DNA of 64,000 nt from contig OZ024936.1 of NCBI GenBank assembly GCA_964017235.1, positions 13,182,496 through 13,246,495 on the forward strand. The letters are read 5' to 3'. Shown here piece by piece: positions 48,219-62,329 of this stretch. The DNA comes from Sabellastarte sp. h YS-2021 (taxonomy: Eukaryota; Annelida; Polychaeta; Sabellida; Sabellidae). Under the pieces are notes generated by a model. It was not told the origin of the DNA. It made no database searches and saw nothing but the letters and a program-made list of their open reading frames with translations. How positions within the stretch are numbered: the first letter of the stretch is position 1; each line of letters opens with the position of its first letter. A program made the translations under genes and the position numbers.

Positions 48219-50389
48219 ATGGGGATTTTGCCATGCATATACACTAGTACAGGTGCCTTACCATCGAGTACGCCAATTTTGGTCGTTCCGAGGGACACCA
48301 ATTTTTTTCCACCAATGGATAGAGTGGTCCAGTCTGAGTCTATACAATATAACAGGGTAGGGTCTAAAGACCTTAATTTCGTAGATATGAGCAGAAACAG
48401 TATTTCCCATTGATTTTAAATGGGGATTTCGTCGTACATGTGTAGATGCCTTACCATGGAGTACGCCAATTTTGGTCGTTCCGAGGGACACCAATTTTTT
48501 TCCACCAATGGATAGAGTGGTCCAGTCTGAGTCTATACAATATAACAGGGTAGGGTCTAAAGACCTTAATTTCGTAGATATGAGCAGAAACAGTATTTCC
48601 CATTGATTTTAAATGGGGATTTTGCCATGCATATACACTAGTACAGCTGCCTTACCATGGAGTACGCCAATTTTGGTCGTTCCGAGGGACACCAATTTTT
48701 TTCCACCAATGGATAGAGTGGTCCAGTCTGAGTCTATACAATATAACAGGGTAGGGTCTAAAGACCTTAATTTCGTAGATATGAGCAGAAACAGTATTTC
48801 CCATTGATTTTAAATGGGGATTTTGCCATGCATATACACTAGTACAGGTGCCTTACCATTGAGTACGCCAATTTTGGTCGTTCCGAGGGACACCAATTTT
48901 TTTCCACCAATGGATAGAGTGGTCCAGTCTGAGTCTATACAATATAACAGGGTAGGGTCTAAAGACCTTAATTTCGTAGATATGAACAGACCCAGTATTT
49001 CCCATTGATTTTAAATGGGGATTTTGCCATGCATATACACTAGTACAGGTGCCTTCCCATCGAGTACGCCAATTTTGGTCGTTCCGAGGGACACCAATTT
49101 TTTTCCACCAATGGATAGAGTGGTCCAGTCTGAGTCTATACAATATAACAGGGTAGGGTCTAAAGACCTTAATTTCGTAGATATGAGCAGAAACAGTATT
49201 TCCCATTGATTTTAAATGGGGATTTCGTCGTACATGTGTAGATGCCTTACCATCGAGTACGCCAATTTTGGTCGTTCCGAGGGACACCAATTTTTTTCCA
49301 CCAATGGATAGAGTGGTCCAGTCTGAGTCTGTACAATATAACAGGGTAGGGTCTAAAGACCTTAATTTCGTAGATATGAGCAGAAACAGTATTTCCCATT
49401 GATTTTAAATGGGGATTTCGTCGTACATGTGTAGATGCCTTACCATCGAGTACGCCAATTTTGGTCGTTCCGAGGGACACCAATTTTTTTCCACCAATGG
49501 ATAGAGTGGTCCAGTCTGAGTCTATACAATATAACAGGGTAGGGTCTAAAGACCTTAATTTCGTAGATATGAGCAGAAACAGTATTTCCCATTGATTTTA
49601 AATGGGGATTTTGCCATGCATATACACTAGTACAGGTGCCTTACCATCGAGTACGCCAATTTTGGTCGTTCCGAGGGACACCAATTTTTTTCCACCAATG
49701 GATAGAGTGGTCCAGTCTGAGTCTATACAATATAACAGGGTAGGGTCTAAAGACCTTAATTTCGTAGATATGAGCAGAAACAGTATTTCCCATTGATTTT
49801 AAATGGGGATTTCGTCGTACATGTGTAGATGCCTTACCATCGAGTACGCCAATTTTGGTCGTTCCGAGGGACACCAATTTTTTTCCACCAATGGATAGAG
49901 TGGTCCAGTCTGAGTCTGTACAATATAACAGGGTAGGGTCTAAAGACCTTAATTTCGTAGATATGAGCAGAAACAGTATTTCCCATTGATTTTAAATGGG
50001 GATTTCGTCGTACATGTGTAGATGCCTTACCATCGAGTACGCCAATTTTGGTCGTTCCGAGGGACACCAATTTTTTTCCACCAATGGATAGAGTGGTCCA
50101 GTCTGAGTCTATACAATATAACAGGGTAGGGTCTAAAGACCTTAATTTCGTAGATATGAGCAGAAACAGTATTTCCCATTGATTTTAAATGGGGATTTTG
50201 CCATGCATATACACTAGTACAGGTGCCTTACCATCGAGTACGCCAATTTTGGTCGTTCCGAGGGACACCAATTTTTTTCCACCAATGGATAGAGTGGTCC
50301 AGTCTGAGTCTATACAATATAACAGGGTAGGGTCTAAAGACCTTAATTTCGTAGATATGAGCAGAAACAGTATTTCCCATTGATTTTAA
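48219..50389 (+). repeat. 11-unit block: 1B-1A-3B-2A-1B-2A-1B
   Basis: The first ten units (1,970 bp) have the same order as 61333-63302. Compared with the 15-unit repeat it lacks one A of the run after the B triplet and goes to an alternating GTCTGTAC / plain A pattern. GAACAGACCC at about 48984 is private. The final B at 50189 is ordinary and precedes an ATAGGG B. Confidence 0.9.
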
Positions 50390-53300
50390 ATAGGGATTTT
50401 GCCATGCATATACACTAGTACAGGTGCCTTACCATCGAGTACGCCAATTTTGGCCGTTCTGAGGGACACCAATTTTTTTCCACCAATGGATAGAGTGGTC
50501 CAGTCTGAGTCTATACAATATAACAGGGTAGGGTCTAAAGACCTTAATTTCGTAGATATGAGCAAAAACAGTATTTCCCATTGATTTTAAATGGGGATTT
50601 TGTCATACATGTGTAGATGCCTTACCATCGAGTACGCCAATTTTGGTCGTACCGAGGGACACCAATTTTTTTCCACCATTGGATAGAGTGGTCCAGTCTG
50701 AGTCTATACAATATAACAGGGTAGGGTCTAAAGACCTTAATTTCGTAGATATGAGCAGAAACAGTATTTCCCATTGATTTTAAATGGGGATTTCGTCGTA
50801 CTTGTGTAGATGCCTTACCATCGAGTACGCCAATTTTGGTCGTTCCGAGGGACACCAATTTTTTTCCACCAATGGATAGAGTGGTCCAGTCTGAGTCTAT
50901 ACAATATAACAGGGTAGGGTCTAAAGACCTTAATTTCGTAGATATGAGCAGAAACAGTATTTCCCATTGATTTTAACTGGGGATTTCGTCGTACATGTGT
51001 AGATGCCTTACCATCGAATACGCCAATTTTGGTCGTTCCGAGGGACACCAATTTTTTTCCACCAATGGATAGAGTGGTCCAGTCTGAGTCTATACAATAT
51101 AACAGGGTAGGGTCTAAAGACCTTAATTTCGTAGATATGAGCAGAAACAGTATTTCCCATTGATTTTAAATGGGGATTTTGTCGTACATGTGTAGATGCC
51201 TTACCATCGAGTACGCCAATTTTGGTCGTTCCGAGGGACACCAATTTTTTTCCACCAATGGATAGAGTGGTCCAGTCTGAGTCTATACAATATAACAGGG
51301 TAGGGTCTAAAGACCTTAATTTCGTAGATATGAGCAAAAACAGTATTTCCCATTGATTTTAAATGGGGATTTCGTCGTACATGTGTAGATGCCTTACCAT
51401 CGAGTACGCCAATTTTGGTCGTTCCGAGGGACACCAATTTTTTTCCACCAATGGATAGAGTGGTCCAGTCTGAGTCTATACAATATAACAGAGTAGGGTC
51501 TAAAGACCTTAATTTTGTAGATATGAGCAGAAACAGTATTTCCCATTGATTTTAAATGGGGATTTCGTCGTACATGTGTAGATGCCTTACCATCGAGTAC
51601 GCCAATTTTGGTCGTTCCGAGGGACACCAATTTTTTTCCACCAATTGATAGAGTGGTCCAGTCTGAGTCTATACAATATAACAGGGTAGGGTCTAAAGAC
51701 CTTAATTTCGTAGATATGAGCAGAAACAGTATTTCCCATTGATTTTAAATGGGGATTTTGCCATGCATATACACTAGCACAGGTGCCTTCCCATCGAGTA
51801 CGCCAATTTTGGTCGTTCCGAGGGACACCAATTTTTTTCCACCAATGGATAGAGTGGTCCAGTCTGAGTCTATACAATATAACAGGGTAGGGTCTAAAGA
51901 CCTTAATTTCGTAGATATGAGCAGAAACAGTATTTCCCATTGATTTTAAATGGGGATTTCGTCGTACATGTGTAGATGCCTTACCATCGAGTACGCCAAT
52001 TTTGGTCGTTCCGAGGGACACCAATTTTTTTCCACCAATGGATAGAGTGGTCCAGTCTGAGTCTGTACAATATAACAGGGTAGGGTCTAAAGACCTTAAT
52101 TTCGTAGATATGAGCAGAAACAGTATTTCCCATTGATTTTAAATGGGGATTTCGTCGTACATGTGTAGATGCCTTACCATCGAGTACGCCAATTTTGGTC
52201 GTTCCGAGGGACACCAATTTTTTTCCACCAATGGATAGAGTGGTCCAGTCTGAGTCTATACAATATAACAGGGTAGGGTCTAAAGACCTTAATTTCGTAG
52301 ATATGAGCAGAAACAGTATTTCCCATTGATTTTAAATGGGGATTTTGCCATGCATATACACTAGTACAGGTGCCTTACCATCGAGTACGCCAATTTTGGT
52401 CGTTCCGAGGGACACCAATTTTTTTCCACCAATGGATAGAGTGGTCCAGTCTGAGTCTATACAATATAACAGGGTAGGGTCTAAAGACCTTAATTTCGTA
52501 GATATGAGCAGAAACAGTATTTCCCATTGATTTTAAATGGGGATTTTGCCATGCATATACACTAGTACAGGTGCCTTACCATTGAGTACGCCAATTTTGG
52601 TCGTTCCGAGGGACACCAATTTTTTTCCACCAATGGATAGAGTGGTCCAGTCTGAGTCTATACAATATAACAGGGTAGGGTCTAAAGACCTTAATTTCGT
52701 AGATATGAGCAGACCCAGTATTTCCCATTGATTTTAAATGGGGATTTTGCCATGCATATACACTAGTACAGGTGCCTTCCCATCGAGTACGCCAATTTTG
52801 GTCGTTCCGAGGGACACCAATTTTTTTCCACCAATGGATAGAGTGGTCCAGTCTGAGTCTATACAATATAACAGGGTAGGGTCTAAAGACCTTAATTTCG
52901 TAGATATGAGCAGAAACAGTATTTCCCATTGATTTTAAATGGGGATTTCGTCGTACATGTGTAGATGCCTTACCATCGAGTACGCCAATTTTGGTCGTTC
53001 CGAGGGACACCAATTTTTTTCCACCAATGGATAGAGTGGTCCAGTCTGAGTCTATACAATATAACAGGGTAGGGTCTAAAGACCTTAATTTCGTAGATAT
53101 GAGCAGAAACAGTATTTCCCATTGATTTTAAATGGGGATTTTGCCATGCATATACACTAGTACAGGTGCCTTACCATTGAGTACGCCAATTTTGGTCGTT
53201 CCGAGGGACACCAATTTTTTTCCACCAATGGATAGAGTGGTCCAGTCTGAGTCTATACAATATAACAGGGTAGGGTCTAAAGACCTTAATTTCGTAGATA

Positions 53301-53927
53301 TGAGCAGACCCAGTATTTCCCATTGATTTTAAATGGGGATTTTGCCATGCATATACACTAGTACAGGTGCCTTCCCATCGAGTACGCCAATTTTGGTCGT
53401 TCCGAGGGACACCAATTTTTTTCCACCAATGGATAGAGTGGTCCAGTCTGAGTCTGTACAATATAACAGGGTAGGGTCTAAAGACCTTAATTTCGTAGAT
53501 ATGAGCAGAAACAGTATTTCCCATTGATTTTAAATGGGGATTTCGTCGTACATGTGTAGATGCCTTACCATCGAGTACGCCAATTTTGGTCGTTCCGAGG
53601 GACACCAATTTTTTTCCACCAATGGATAGAGTGGTCCAGTCTGAGTCTATACAATATAACAGGGTAGGGTCTAAAGACCTTAATTTCGTAGATATGAGCA
53701 GAAACAGTATTTCCCATTGATTTTAAATGGGGATTTTGCCATGCATATACACTAGTACAGGTGCCTTACCATCGAGTACGCCAATTTTGGTCGTTCCGAG
53801 GGACACCAATTTTTTTCCACCAATGGATAGAGTGGTCCAGTCTGAGTCTATACAATATAACAGGGTAGGGTCTAAAGACCTTAATTTCGTAGATATGAGC
53901 AGAAACAGTATTTCCCATTGATTTTAA
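50390..53927 (+). repeat. Higher-order block, 18 units, 3,538 bp: 1B-6A-1B-2A-3B-1A-2B-1A-1B
   Basis: It opens with the ATAGGG B that has GGCCGTTCTGAG, a form found only here and at 53928. The six-A marker series matches 37251-38408. Two CATTGAG/GCAGACCC plus CTTCCC pairs (52537/52738 and 53132/53333) lie one A apart, indicating a local duplication of 595 bp. The B at 53333 has GTCTGTAC with CTTCCC. Confidence 0.91.
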
Positions 53928-56900
53928 ATAGGGATTTTGCCATGCATATACACTAGTACAGGTGCCTTACCATCGAGTACGCCAATTTTGGCCGTTCTGA
54001 GGGACACCAATTTTTTTCCACCAATGGATAGAGTGGTCCAGTCTGAGTCTATACAATATAACAGGGTAGGGTCTAAAGACCTTAATTTCGTAGATATGAG
54101 CAAAAACAGTATTTCCCATTGATTTTAAATGGGGATTTTGTCATACATGTGTAGATGCCTTACCATCGAGTACGCCAATTTTGGTCGTACCGAGGGACAC
54201 CAATTTTTTTCCACCATTGGATAGAGTGGTCCAGTCTGAGTCTATACAATATAACAGGGTAGGGTCTAAAGACCTTAATTTCGTAGATATGAGCAGAAAC
54301 AGTATTTCCCATTGATTTTAAATGGGGATTTCGTCGTACTTGTGTAGATGCCTTACCATCGAGTACGCCAATTTTGGTCGTTCCGAGGGACACCAATTTT
54401 TTTCCACCAATGGATAGAGTGGTCCAGTCTGAGTCTATACAATATAACAGGGTAGGGTCTAAAGACCTTAATTTCGTAGATATGAGCAGAAACAGTATTT
54501 CCCATTGATTTTAACTGGGGATTTCGTCGTACATGTGTAGATGCCTTACCATCGAATACGCCAATTTTGGTCGTTCCGAGGGACACCAATTTTTTTCCAC
54601 CAATGGATAGAGTGGTCCAGTCTGAGTCTATACAATATAACAGGGTAGGGTCTAAAGACCTTAATTTCGTAGATATGAGCAGAAACAGTATTTCCCATTG
54701 ATTTTAAATGGGGATTTTGTCGTACATGTGTAGATGCCTTACCATCGAGTACGCCAATTTTGGTCGTTCCGAGGGACACCAATTTTTTTCCACCAATGGA
54801 TAGAGTGGTCCAGTCTGAGTCTATACAATATAACAGGGTAGGGTCTAAAGACCTTAATTTCGTAGATATGAGCAAAAACAGTATTTCCCATTGATTTTAA
54901 ATGGGGATTTCGTCGTACATGTGTAGATGCCTTACCATCGAGTACGCCAATTTTGGTCGTTCCGAGGGACACCAATTTTTTTCCACCAATGGATAGAGTG
55001 GTCCAGTCTGAGTCTATACAATATAACAGAGTAGGGTCTAAAGACCTTAATTTTGTAGATATGAGCAGAAACAGTATTTCCCATTGATTTTAAATGGGGA
55101 TTTCGTCGTACATGTGTAGATGCCTTACCATCGAGTACGCCAATTTTGGTCGTTCCGAGGGACACCAATTTTTTTCCACCAATTGATAGAGTGGTCCAGT
55201 CTGAGTCTATACAATATAACAGGGTAGGGTCTAAAGACCTTAATTTCGTAGATATGAGCAGAAACAGTATTTCCCATTGATTTTAAATGGGGATTTTGCC
55301 ATGCATATACACTAGCACAGGTGCCTTCCCATCGAGTACGCCAATTTTGGTCGTTCCGAGGGACACCAATTTTTTTCCACCAATGGATAGAGTGGTCCAG
55401 TCTGAGTCTATACAATATAACAGGGTAGGGTCTAAAGACCTTAATTTCGTAGATATGAGCAGAAACAGTATTTCCCATTGATTTTAAATGGGGATTTCGT
55501 CGTACATGTGTAGATGCCTTACCATCGAGTACGCCAATTTTGGTCGTTCCGAGGGACACCAATTTTTTTCCACCAATGGATAGAGTGGTCCAGTCTGAGT
55601 CTGTACAATATAACAGGGTAGGGTCTAAAGACCTTAATTTCGTAGATATGAGCAGAAACAGTATTTCCCATTGATTTTAAATGGGGATTTCGTCGTACAT
55701 GTGTAGATGCCTTACCATCGAGTACGCCAATTTTGGTCGTTCCGAGGGACACCAATTTTTTTCCACCAATGGATAGAGTGGTCCAGTCTGAGTCTATACA
55801 ATATAACAGGGTAGGGTCTAAAGACCTTAATTTCGTAGATATGAGCAGAAACAGTATTTCCCATTGATTTTAAATGGGGATTTTGCCATGCATATACACT
55901 AGTACAGGTGCCTTACCATCGAGTACGCCAATTTTGGTCGTTCCGAGGGACACCAATTTTTTTCCACCAATGGATAGAGTGGTCCAGTCTGAGTCTATAC
56001 AATATAACAGGGTAGGGTCTAAAGACCTTAATTTCGTAGATATGAGCAGAAACAGTATTTCCCATTGATTTTAAATGGGGATTTTGCCATGCATATACAC
56101 TAGTACAGGTGCCTTACCATTGAGTACGCCAATTTTGGTCGTTCCGAGGGACACCAATTTTTTTCCACCAATGGATAGAGTGGTCCAGTCTGAGTCTATA
56201 CAATATAACAGGGTAGGGTCTAAAGACCTTAATTTCGTAGATATGAGCAGACCCAGTATTTCCCATTGATTTTAAATGGGGATTTTGCCATGCATATACA
56301 CTAGTACAGGTGCCTTCCCATCGAGTACGCCAATTTTGGTCGTTCCGAGGGACACCAATTTTTTTCCACCAATGGATAGAGTGGTCCAGTCTGAGTCTAT
56401 ACAATATAACAGGGTAGGGTCTAAAGACCTTAATTTCGTAGATATGAGCAGAAACAGTATTTCCCATTGATTTTAAATGGGGATTTCGTCGTACATGTGT
56501 AGATGCCTTACCATCGAGTACGCCAATTTTGGTCGTTCCGAGGGACACCAATTTTTTTCCACCAATGGATAGAGTGGTCCAGTCTGAGTCTGTACAATAT
56601 AACAGGGTAGGGTCTAAAGACCTTAATTTCGTAGATATGAGCAGAAACAGTATTTCCCATTGATTTTAAATGGGGATTTCATCGTACATGTGTAGATGCC
56701 TTACCATCGAGTACGCCAATTTTGGTCGTTCCGAGGGACACCAATTTTTTTCCACCAATGGATAGAGTGGTCCAGTCTGAGTCTATACAATATAGCAGGG
56801 TAGGGTCTAAAGACCTTAATTTCGTAGATATGAGCAAAAACAGTATTTCCCATTGATTTTAAATGGGGATTTCGTCGTACATGTGTAGATGCCTTACCAT

Positions 56901-57055
56901 CGAGTACGCCAATTTTGGTCGTTCCGAGGGACACCAATTTTTTTCCACCAATGGATAGAGTGGTCCAGTCTGAGTCTATACAATATAACAGGGTAGGGTC
57001 TAAAGACCTTAATTTCGTAGATATGAGCAGAAACAGTATTTCCCATTGATTTTAA
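53928..57055 (+). repeat. Higher-order block, 16 units, 3,128 bp: 1B-6A-1B-2A-3B-3A
   Basis: It repeats the first 13-14 units of 50390-53927, including GGCCGTTCTGAG at the start, then diverges after the B triplet. The A at 56670 carries TTTCATCG, ATAGCAGG and GCAAAAAC, like the A at 36664, and leads to the ATAGGG B at 57056 just as that one leads to 37050. Confidence 0.91.
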
Positions 57056-59001
57056 ATAGGGATTTTGCCATGCATATACACTAGTACAGGTGCCTTACCA
57101 TCGAGTACGCCAATTTTGGTCGTTCTGAGGGACACCAATTTTTTTCCACCAATGGATAGAGTGGTCCAGTCTGAGTCTATACAATATAACAGGGTAGGGT
57201 CTAAAGACCTTAATTTCGTAGATATGAGCAAAAACAGTATTTCCCATTGATTTTAAATGGGGATTTTGTCATACATGTGTAGATGCCTTACCATCGAGTA
57301 CGCCAATTTTGGTCGTACCGAGGGACACCAATTTTTTTCCACCATTGGATAGAGTGGTCCAGTCTGAGTCTATACAATATAACAGGGTAGGGTCTAAAGA
57401 CCTTAATTTCGTAGATATGAGCAGAAACAGTATTTCCCATTGATTTTAAATGGGGATTTCGTCGTACTTGTGTAGATGCCTTACCATCGAGTACGCCAAT
57501 TTTGGTCGTTCCGAGGGACACCAATTTTTTTCCACCAATGGATAGAGTGGTCCAGTCTGAGTCTATACAATATAACAGGGTAGGGTCTAAAGACCTTAAT
57601 TTCGTAGATATGAGCAGAAACAGTATTTCCCATTGATTTTAACTGGGGATTTCGTCGTACATGTGTAGATGCCTTACCATCGAATACGCCAATTTTGGTC
57701 GTTCCGAGGGACACCAATTTTTTTCCACCAATGGATAGAGTGGTCCAGTCTGAGTCTATACAATATAACAGGGTAGGGTCTAAAGACCTTAATTTCGTAG
57801 ATATGAGCAGAAACAGTATTTCCCATTGATTTTAAATGGGGATTTTGTCGTACATGTGTAGATGCCTTACCATCGAGTACGCCAATTTTGGTCGTTCCGA
57901 GGGACACCAATTTTTTTCCACCAATGGATAGAGTGGTCCAGTCTGAGTCTATACAATATAACAGGGTAGGGTCTAAAGACCTTAATTTCGTAGATATGAG
58001 CAAAAACAGTATTTCCCATTGATTTTAAATGGGGATTTCGTCGTACATGTGTAGATGCCTTACCATCGAGTACGCCAATTTTGGTCGTTCCGAGGGACAC
58101 CAATTTTTTTCCACCAATGGATAGAGTGGTCCAGTCTGAGTCTATACAATATAACAGGGTAGGGTCTAAAGACCTTAATTTCGTAGATATGAGCAGAAAC
58201 AGTATTTCCCATTGATTTTAAATAGGGATTTTGCCATGCATATACACTAGTACAGGTGCCTTACCATCGAGTACGCCAATTTTGGTCGTTCTGAGGGACA
58301 CCAATTTTTTTCCACCAATGGATAGAGTGGTCCAGTCTGAGTCTATACAATATAACAGGGTAGGGTCTAAAGACCTTAATTTCGTAGATATGAGCAAAAA
58401 CAGTATTTCCCATTGATTTTAAATGGGGATTTTGTCATACATGTGTAGATGCCTTACCATCGAGTACGCCAATTTTGGTCGTACCGAGGGACACCAATTT
58501 TTTTCCACCATTGGATAGAGTGGTCCAGTCTGAGTCTATACAATATAACAGGGTAGGGTCTAAAGACCTTAATTTCGTAGATATGAGCAGAAACAGTATT
58601 TCCCATTGATTTTAAATGGGGATTTTGTCGTACATGTGTAGATGCCTTACCATCGAGTACGCCAATTTTGGTCGTTCCGAGGGACACCAATTTTTTTCCA
58701 CCAATGGATAGAGTGGTCCAGTCTGAGTCTATACAATATAACAGGGTAGGGTCTAAAGACCTTAATTTCGTAGATATGAGCAAAAACAGTATTTCCCATT
58801 GATTTTAAATGGGGATTTCGTCGTACATGTGTAGATGCCTTACCATCGAGTACGCCAATTTTGGTCGTTCCGAGGGACACCAATTTTTTTCCACCAATGG
58901 ATAGAGTGGTCCAGTCTGAGTCTATACAATATAACAGGGTAGGGTCTAAAGACCTTAATTTCGTAGATATGAGCAGAAACAGTATTTCCCATTGATTTTA
59001 A
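57056..59001 (+). repeat. Two shortened blocks: 1B-5A (1,166 bp) and 1B-3A (780 bp)
   Basis: 57056 begins the series TTTTGTCATAC/CGTACCG, CTTGTGT, AACTGGGG, TTTTGTCG, plain, then returns to an ATAGGG B at 58222. That second block has TTTTGTCATAC/CGTACCG followed directly by TTTTGTCG and a plain A, lacking the CTTGTGT and AACTGGGG units (386 bp, two units). A third start follows at 59002. Confidence 0.91.
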
Positions 59002-62000
59002 ATAGGGATTTTGCCATGCATATACACTAGTACAGGTGCCTTACCATCGAGTACGCCAATTTTGGTCGTTCTGAGGGACACCAATTTTTTTCCACCAATG
59101 GATAGAGTGGTCCAGTCTGAGTCTATACAATATAACAGGGTAGGGTCTAAAGACCTTAATTTCGTAGATATGAGCAAAAACAGTATTTCCCATTGATTTT
59201 AAATGGGGATTTTGTCATACATGTGTAGATGCCTTACCATCGAGTACGCCAATTTTGGTCGTACCGAGGGACACCAATTTTTTTCCACCATTGGATAGAG
59301 TGGTCCAGTCTGAGTCTATACAATATAACAGGGTAGGGTCTAAAGACCTTAATTTCGTAGATATGAGCAGAAACAGTATTTCCCATTGATTTTAAATGGG
59401 GATTTCGTCGTACTTGTGTAGATGCCTTACCATCGAGTACGCCAATTTTGGTCGTTCCGAGGGACACCAATTTTTTTCCACCAATGGATAGAGTGGTCCA
59501 GTCTGAGTCTATACAATATAACAGGGTAGGGTCTAAAGACCTTAATTTCGTAGATATGAGCAGAAACAGTATTTCCCATTGATTTTAACTGGGGATTTCG
59601 TCGTACATGTGTAGATGCCTTACCATCGAATACGCCAATTTTGGTCGTTCCGAGGGACACCAATTTTTTTCCACCAATGGATAGAGTGGTCCAGTCTGAG
59701 TCTATACAATATAACAGGGTAGGGTCTAAAGACCTTAATTTCGTAGATATGAGCAGAAACAGTATTTCCCATTGATTTTAAATGGGGATTTTGTCGTACA
59801 TGTGTAGATGCCTTACCATCGAGTACGCCAATTTTGGTCGTTCCGAGGGACACCAATTTTTTTCCACCAATGGATAGAGTGGTCCAGTCTGAGTCTATAC
59901 AATATAACAGGGTAGGGTCTAAAGACCTTAATTTCGTAGATATGAGCAAAAACAGTATTTCCCATTGATTTTAAATGGGGATTTCGTCGTACATGTGTAG
60001 ATGCCTTACCATCGAGTACGCCAATTTTGGTCGTTCCGAGGGACACCAATTTTTTTCCACCAATGGATAGAGTGGTCCAGTCTGAGTCTATACAATATAA
60101 CAGAGTAGGGTCTAAAGACCTTAATTTTGTAGATATGAGCAGAAACAGTATTTCCCATTGATTTTAAATGGGGATTTCGTCGTACATGTGTAGATGCCTT
60201 ACCATCGAGTACGCCAATTTTGGTCGTTCCGAGGGACACCAATTTTTTTCCACCAATTGATAGAGTGGTCCAGTCTGAGTCTATACAATATAACAGGGTA
60301 GGGTCTAAAGACCTTAATTTCGTAGATATGAGCAGAAACAGTATTTCCCATTGATTTTAAATGGGGATTTTTGACACTAGCACAGGTGCCTTCCCATCGA
60401 GTACGCCAATTTTGGTCGTTCCGAGGGACACCAATTTTTTTCCACCAATGGATAGAGTGGTCCAGTCTGAGTCTATACAATATAACAGGGTAGGGTCTAA
60501 AGACCTTAATTTCGTAGATATGAGCAGAAACAGTATTTCCCATTGATTTTAAATGGGGATTTCGTCGTACATGTGTAGATGCCTTACCATCGAGTACGCC
60601 AATTTTGGTCGTTCCGAGGGACACCAATTTTTTTCCACCAATGGATAGAGTGGTCCAGTCTGAGTCTGTACAATATAACAGGGTAGGGTCTAAAGACCTT
60701 AATTTCGTAGATATGAGCAGAAACAGTATTTCCCATTGATTTTAAATGGGGATTTCGTCGTACATGTGTAGATGCCTTACCATCGAGTACGCCAATTTTG
60801 GTCGTTCCGAGGGACACCAATTTTTTTCCACCAATGGATAGAGTGGTCCAGTCTGAGTCTATACAATATAACAGGGTAGGGTCTAAAGACCTTAATTTCG
60901 TAGATATGAGCAGAAACAGTATTTCCCATTGATTTTAAATGGGGATTTTGCCATGCATATACACTAGTACAGGTGCCTTACCATCGAGTACGCCAATTTT
61001 GGTCGTTCCGAGGGACACCAATTTTTTTCCACCAATGGATAGAGTGGTCCAGTCTGAGTCTATACAATATAACAGGGTAGGGTCTAAAGACCTTAATTTC
61101 GTAGATATGAGCAGAAACAGTATTTCCCATTGATTTTAAATGGGGATTTCGTCGTACATGTGTAGATGCCTTACCATCGAGTACGCCAATTTTGGTCGTT
61201 CCGAGGGACACCAATTTTTTTCCACCAATGGATAGAGTGGTCCAGTCTGAGTCTGTACAATATAACAGGGTAGGGTCTAAAGACCTTAATTTCGTAGATA
61301 TGAGCAGAAACAGTATTTCCCATTGATTTTAAATGGGGATTTTGCCATGCATATACACTAGTACAGGTGCCTTACCATCGAGTACGCCAATTTTGGTCGT
61401 TCCGAGGGACACCAATTTTTTTCCACCAATGGATAGAGTGGTCCAGTCTGAGTCTATACAATATAACAGGGTAGGGTCTAAAGACCTTAATTTCGTAGAT
61501 ATGAGCAGAAACAGTATTTCCCATTGATTTTAAATGGGGATTTCGTCGTACATGTGTAGATGCCTTACCATGGAGTACGCCAATTTTGGTCGTTCCGAGG
61601 GACACCAATTTTTTTCCACCAATGGATAGAGTGGTCCAGTCTGAGTCTATACAATATAACAGGGTAGGGTCTAAAGACCTTAATTTCGTAGATATGAGCA
61701 GAAACAGTATTTCCCATTGATTTTAAATGGGGATTTTGCCATGCATATACACTAGTACAGCTGCCTTACCATGGAGTACGCCAATTTTGGTCGTTCCGAG
61801 GGACACCAATTTTTTTCCACCAATGGATAGAGTGGTCCAGTCTGAGTCTATACAATATAACAGGGTAGGGTCTAAAGACCTTAATTTCGTAGATATGAGC
61901 AGAAACAGTATTTCCCATTGATTTTAAATGGGGATTTTGCCATGCATATACACTAGTACAGGTGCCTTACCATTGAGTACGCCAATTTTGGTCGTTCCGA

Positions 62001-62329
62001 GGGACACCAATTTTTTTCCACCAATGGATAGAGTGGTCCAGTCTGAGTCTATACAATATAACAGGGTAGGGTCTAAAGACCTTAATTTCGTAGATATGAG
62101 CAGACCCAGTATTTCCCATTGATTTTAAATGGGGATTTTGCCATGCATATACACTAGTAAAGGTGCCTTCCCATCGAGTACGCCAATTTTGGTCGTTCCG
62201 AGGGACACCAATTTTTTTCCACCAATGGATAGAGTGGTCCAGTCTGAGTCTATACAATATAACAGGGTAGGGTCTAAAGACCTTAATTTCGTAGATATGA
62301 GCAGAAACAGTATTTCCCATTGATTTTAA
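59002..62329 (+). repeat. 17-unit block: 1B-6A-1B-2A-1B-1A-1B-1A-3B, copy of 37050-40386
   Basis: Same unit order and marker series as 37050-40386, which is 3,337 bp; this copy is 3,328 bp because of the 9-bp loss at 60361. Differences: no AGGATAGGG at 61333, no GCAGAAAGAG at 61727, and AGTAAAGG in the B at 62129. It preserves the 38803-39389 type segment that the 15-unit repeats lack. Confidence 0.92.
60361..60552 (+). repeat. 192-bp B unit with a 9-bp loss in the island
   Basis: Where other CTAGCAC B units read GATTTTGCC then CATGCATATACACTAG, this one reads GATTTTTGACACTAG, a net loss of 9 bp with local rearrangement. The rest, including CTTCCC and the CCAATTGATAG A just before it, is normal. 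The NsiI hexamer is lost. It is the only structural change within an island in the window. Confidence 0.88.
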
